Shown in pieces: positions 61,727 to 64,000 of a DNA stretch of 64,000 nucleotides. The notes under the pieces were generated by a model. The model saw only the letters and a list, made by a program, of their open reading frames with translations, was not told the DNA's origin and did no database searches. Each line of letters begins with the position of its first letter. Within the stretch, counting starts at the first letter, position 1. The stretch covers positions 1 to 64,000 of the forward strand of contig DASXMR010000016.1 of assembly GCA_036495525.1 (NCBI GenBank). The letters run 5' to 3'. The stretch is from DASXMR01 sp036495525. GTDB taxonomy: Bacteria > Actinomycetota > Actinomycetes > Streptosporangiales > Streptosporangiaceae. Both the position numbers and the translations under genes were made by a program.

Positions 61727-63187
61727 GTGACGGTGACGGCGACGGTGCTGGACGGTACGTCGCTGACCTGCGGTCAGGTCGCGGCGGCCGCGCGCGGCCA
61801 GGTCACGGTGAAGGTCGCGGAGGCGGGGCGGCAGCGGGCCGCCGCCGCGGCTCGGCTCGCGGTCAGCATCGCCGGGCGCCGGGAGGTCTACGGGCGGACC
61901 ACGGGCGTGGGCGCCAACCGCGGACTCAGCGTAAGTCCTGGTGACAGCGCTGGTCACGGCCTGCGGCTGCTGCGTAGTCATGCCGGCGGCAGCGGCCAGC
62001 TGCTGTCTGCCGAGCTGAGCCGGGCGACGCTGGTCGTGCGCTGCAACCAGATCGCGGCGGGCGGCTCCGGGGTCCAGCCAGGCGTGCTCGACGTGCTCTC
62101 GAACTGCATCAACCGGGGCCTGTCCGCGCCGGTCCCTGCCTATGGCGCGATCGGAACCGGCGATCTGACCGCGCTGGCCATGACGGCGTTGTGCCTGCTC
62201 GGCGAGCGCGACTGGGTACCGCGCGGCAGCGACCCGCCTCGCTTCGCGCTCGCCCCGGCCGACGCCCTCGCGTTCATCTCGAGCAACGCCGCCACCCTCG
62301 GTGAGTCGGCCATAGCCTGCCATGACCTCGCCGTACTGCTGCGGGCCGCGGTCGTGATCGCGGCGCTCTCGCACCTGGCCGTCAGCGCGTCCACCGAGCC
62401 CTACGCCGCCGCCGTGCACAGGGCACGCCCGCACCGGGGGCAGGCGGCGGTCGCCGCGCTGCTGCGGGCGCTGCTCGGCGAGGCGGGCGCATCCGACCGA
62501 GTGCAGGATCCCTATGGCTACCGGGCGCTGCCGCAGGTGCACGGCCCGGCTCTGGACGCGGTGGAGCGGGCTGAGCTGACGGTGACCAGCGAGCTCAACG
62601 CCGCAGCCGAAAATCCGCTGATCGACGTCGCGGGTCAGGCCGTCTGGCACAACGGGAACTTTCACACGGCCTACGTCGGCCTCGCCCTCGACGGGGTTCG
62701 CGCGGCGCTGTTCCAGACCGCTGCCCTGTCAGCGGCCAGGCTCGGGACCCTGGTCGAGCCGCACTTCACCGGGCTGCCCGCGTTCCTGGCGACCGACCCG
62801 CCGCCCAGCTCAGGAATCATGATCCTGGAATACGTCAGCCATTCGGCGATCGCTGATATCCGCAGGCTGGCCGCGCCGGCCGCGCTGGGCAGCGCCGTGT
62901 TGTCGCGCGGCATGGAGGAGCACGCCGGATTCTCCACCCAGTCCGCCAGGGCCACCACCGACGTCACTGCCGCCTACCAGGTCGTGCTGGCCTGCGAGCT
63001 GGTCGGCGCCGTGCGGGCGCTGCTGATGCGCGGTGCCAGCCCGGCCAGGGCGGGCCTGGCCGCGGCGCTGGACCTCGCGGCCGGCGCCCTGCCGCGGCAG
63101 ACGGCGGACCGCGCGCTGGACCTGGACCTCGCCGCCGCCCAGCAGTTGCTGCCGCGGCTCGCCGCTCTCGCCGCGTATCCCGGCTGA
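61727..63187 (+). CDS. Aromatic amino acid ammonia-lyase (HAL/PAL) family protein with a non-ASG MIO site
   Basis: A 486-residue homologue of histidine/phenylalanine/tyrosine lyases. Conserved segments are YGRTTGVGANRGL, LLRSHAGGSGQL, QDPYGYRALPQVHG, ENPLIDVAG, HNGNFHTAYVG and EEHAGFSTQSARAT. The tripeptide that cyclises to the MIO cofactor, normally Ala-Ser-Gly in GASGDLAPLA, is Gly-Thr-Gly here (GAIGTGDLTALA, residues 143-145). So lyase activity by the known mechanism is doubtful. A run of six G bases, eight before the GTG at 61727, sets the start; the frame extends to 61619. No pathway genes adjoin it. Confidence 0.83.
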   Translation: MTVTATVLDGTSLTCGQVAAAARGQVTVKVAEAGRQRAAAAARLAVSIAGRREVYGRTTGVGANRGLSVSPGDSAGHGLRLLRSHAGGSGQLLSAELSRATLVVRCNQIAAGGSGVQPGVLDVLSNCINRGLSAPVPAYGAIGTGDLTALAMTALCLLGERDWVPRGSDPPRFALAPADALAFISSNAATLGESAIACHDLAVLLRAAVVIAALSHLAVSASTEPYAAAVHRARPHRGQAAVAALLRALLGEAGASDRVQDPYGYRALPQVHGPALDAVERAELTVTSELNAAAENPLIDVAGQAVWHNGNFHTAYVGLALDGVRAALFQTAALSAARLGTLVEPHFTGLPAFLATDPPPSSGIMILEYVSHSAIADIRRLAAPAALGSAVLSRGMEEHAGFSTQSARATTDVTAAYQVVLACELVGAVRALLMRGASPARAGLAAALDLAAGALPRQTADRALDLDLAAAQQLLPRLAALAAYPG

Positions 63188-63835
63188 GTGCCGTCTGCGA
63201 CCGCCGTCAGCCGTGGCGGAAGGACTTGAGGACGTGCTTGGCGGCGGTGGAAACATTGCCGCGGATGGCGCAGAATGCCGGGCGCCGGCTCACCTAATGG
63301 TCGTCTCGGCCAGCAAGCTCGCCGGTCGCCGCCGCACGTGCCTTCATCTGCCCGGCAGAGGGCGTAAAGCCTGAGCCTCGGAACCCATGGCGGACGAGCC
63401 GCCGCCGCCTGGCCGCCCGCCCATGACCGGTCAGCATCTGCCGGATAGCCGAATGGCACCACCACCTGGTGGCTGCCGTCGACACCGGATTGACGGCTGC
63501 GCTTATGCGACGCCCGATCCGGTTCATCGTGCCTCCCGCTTGAGACGGACCGCCCGCCCCCATAGTCCGCCGATCACGGCGAAGATGCGAACCGGCGCCC
63601 GACCATCGCCTGCCCGGCCCGCCGCTTTGACCCGACGCCGACAGCTCAGGCCAAGTGGTGAACCTGACCAGTTACGACGCGGCCAACCCGGTGTTCGAGT
63701 TCTACCGCAATTCGGCCTGGTCAGGCAGCTGTCGCCGTGCGACCGGTCCGGCGCCGAGGTTGCCCTGCGGCGCCAGCTGCAGCCGCGCATGACGCGCGCG
63801 CCGTTCGTGGTAGGTTCGGCGAGGTCGTGCATTTG
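63188..63835. other. Intergenic region, no credible gene
   Basis: About 650 bp. Open frames on both strands are Arg/Pro-rich and unlike proteins. A short plus-strand stretch around 63657-63720 reads NLTSYDAANPVFEFYRNSAW in one frame, then loses coding character. It could be a remnant of a gene start, but I cannot assign it. Confidence 0.35.
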
Positions 63836-63904
63836 ATGCGAGCTGAGGAGGTGAGACCGATCAGCGCAGTGAAAGGTCGGGGCTCCCTCCTTCGCCTTGC
63901 CTAG
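63836..63904 (+). CDS. Possible 22-residue leader peptide before the hydrolase gene
   Basis: The frame encodes MRAEEVRPISAVKGRGSLL and then RLA, ending in TAG at 63902-63904. A GAGGAG lies within it at 63845-63850. The stop falls in the 3' arm of a seven-base stem GCTCCCT (63882-63888) / AGGGAGC (63903-63909). This would suit a leader ORF whose translation affects folding, 40 bp before the hydrolase start. Evidence is only positional. Confidence 0.3.
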   Translation: MRAEEVRPISAVKGRGSLLRLA

Positions 63905-63943
63905 GGAGCGCCCGCAGCAGGCATCCCGAAAGGCAAAACCGTC

Positions 63944-64000
63944 ATGCGCTTCACCTCCGACACCTCGTCCGATGGCGTCCGAGAGCAGCTCTTCACCCTC
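63944..64000 (+). CDS. Alpha/beta hydrolase, 5' part only (cut by window end)
   Basis: An ATG after GAAAGG opens a frame that stays open to the window edge: MRFTSDTSSDGVREQLFTL. This N-terminus looks to me like actinobacterial alpha/beta hydrolases of the dienelactone/prolyl type, but only 19 codons are visible, so the family call is tentative. Confidence 0.5.
   Translation, partial: MRFTSDTSSDGVREQLFTL

Noticed and set aside
63207..63293. 28-residue minus-strand frame (ending KSFRHG) downstream of the lyase
   Set aside because: It has protein-like sequence (GNVSTAAKHVL) but no ribosome site and no context; too short to support.
63387..63836. 149-codon plus-strand frame downstream of the lyase
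   Set aside because: Pro/Arg-rich shadow composition with no family match.

Overview
The window is very GC-rich (clearly above 70% by eye) with GTG starts, GTGA/ATGA stop-start overlaps and purine-rich Shine-Dalgarno sites, as expected for an actinomycete. The block dapA - rnj - ftsK - RodZ-like HTH - rimO - pgsA - cinA - clgR is a conserved actinobacterial chromosomal order. Together with a pair of dynamin-like GTPases, a second SSB and EttA, it points to a Streptomyces/Streptosporangiales-like filamentous actinobacterium. I cannot name the species. I saw no phage, insertion sequence, integron or CRISPR array.

Layout. 1-8.9 kb: tRNA-Arg(TCT), a GNAT acetyltransferase, an ABC1-kinase/MpaB-oxygenase pair, an MFS exporter, an EamA transporter, a small membrane protein with a YidC paralogue, and glyA. 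9-13.1 kb: a sugar-nucleotide/glycan group (SQD1-like UDP-sulfoquinovose synthase, GtrA-like flippase, GT2 glycosyltransferase, NAD epimerase). 13.6-21.8 kb: a CobH-like protein with an altered catalytic position, two dynamin-like GTPases, SSB, EttA and a flavin/F420 oxidoreductase-like protein. 22-27.3 kb: a DHFR-like reductase, truncated globin, MscS channel, prolyl oligopeptidase and HNH endonuclease. 27.3-32.3 kb: a cobalamin ABC importer (btuFCD order) under a cobalamin riboswitch, divergent from an R2-like diiron protein. 32.3-33.1 kb: an 840-bp gene-free stretch with two strong hairpins.

33.1-51.6 kb holds the conserved dapA-to-clgR block. It is interrupted between rnj and ftsK by about 8.2 kb of accessory genes: a PPOX protein, a cytochrome P450, ung, and a small catabolic set. 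That set has a 2-aminobenzoate-CoA-ligase-like enzyme, a PaaX-type regulator, a Rid-family protein without the usual arginine, and a fused FAD-monooxygenase/old-yellow-enzyme protein. It resembles the 2-aminobenzoyl-CoA (anthranilate) branch of hybrid aerobic aromatic degradation.

51.8-61.1 kb: an Rrf2 regulator without cysteines, then an amino-sugar-type operon (solute-binding protein, two permeases, GH3/NagZ hexosaminidase) with a divergent ROK regulator. Next come an SigE-type ECF sigma factor and a membrane partner. 61.7-64 kb: an aromatic amino acid lyase homologue whose MIO tripeptide is not Ala-Ser-Gly, a possible leader peptide, and the start of an alpha/beta hydrolase cut by the window end.

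The most promising leads are three enzymes with changed catalytic residues (CobH-like, HAL-like, Rid-like), the aminobenzoyl-CoA mini-cluster, the riboswitch with a visible ribosome-site sequestering platform, and the R2-like diiron protein beside it.
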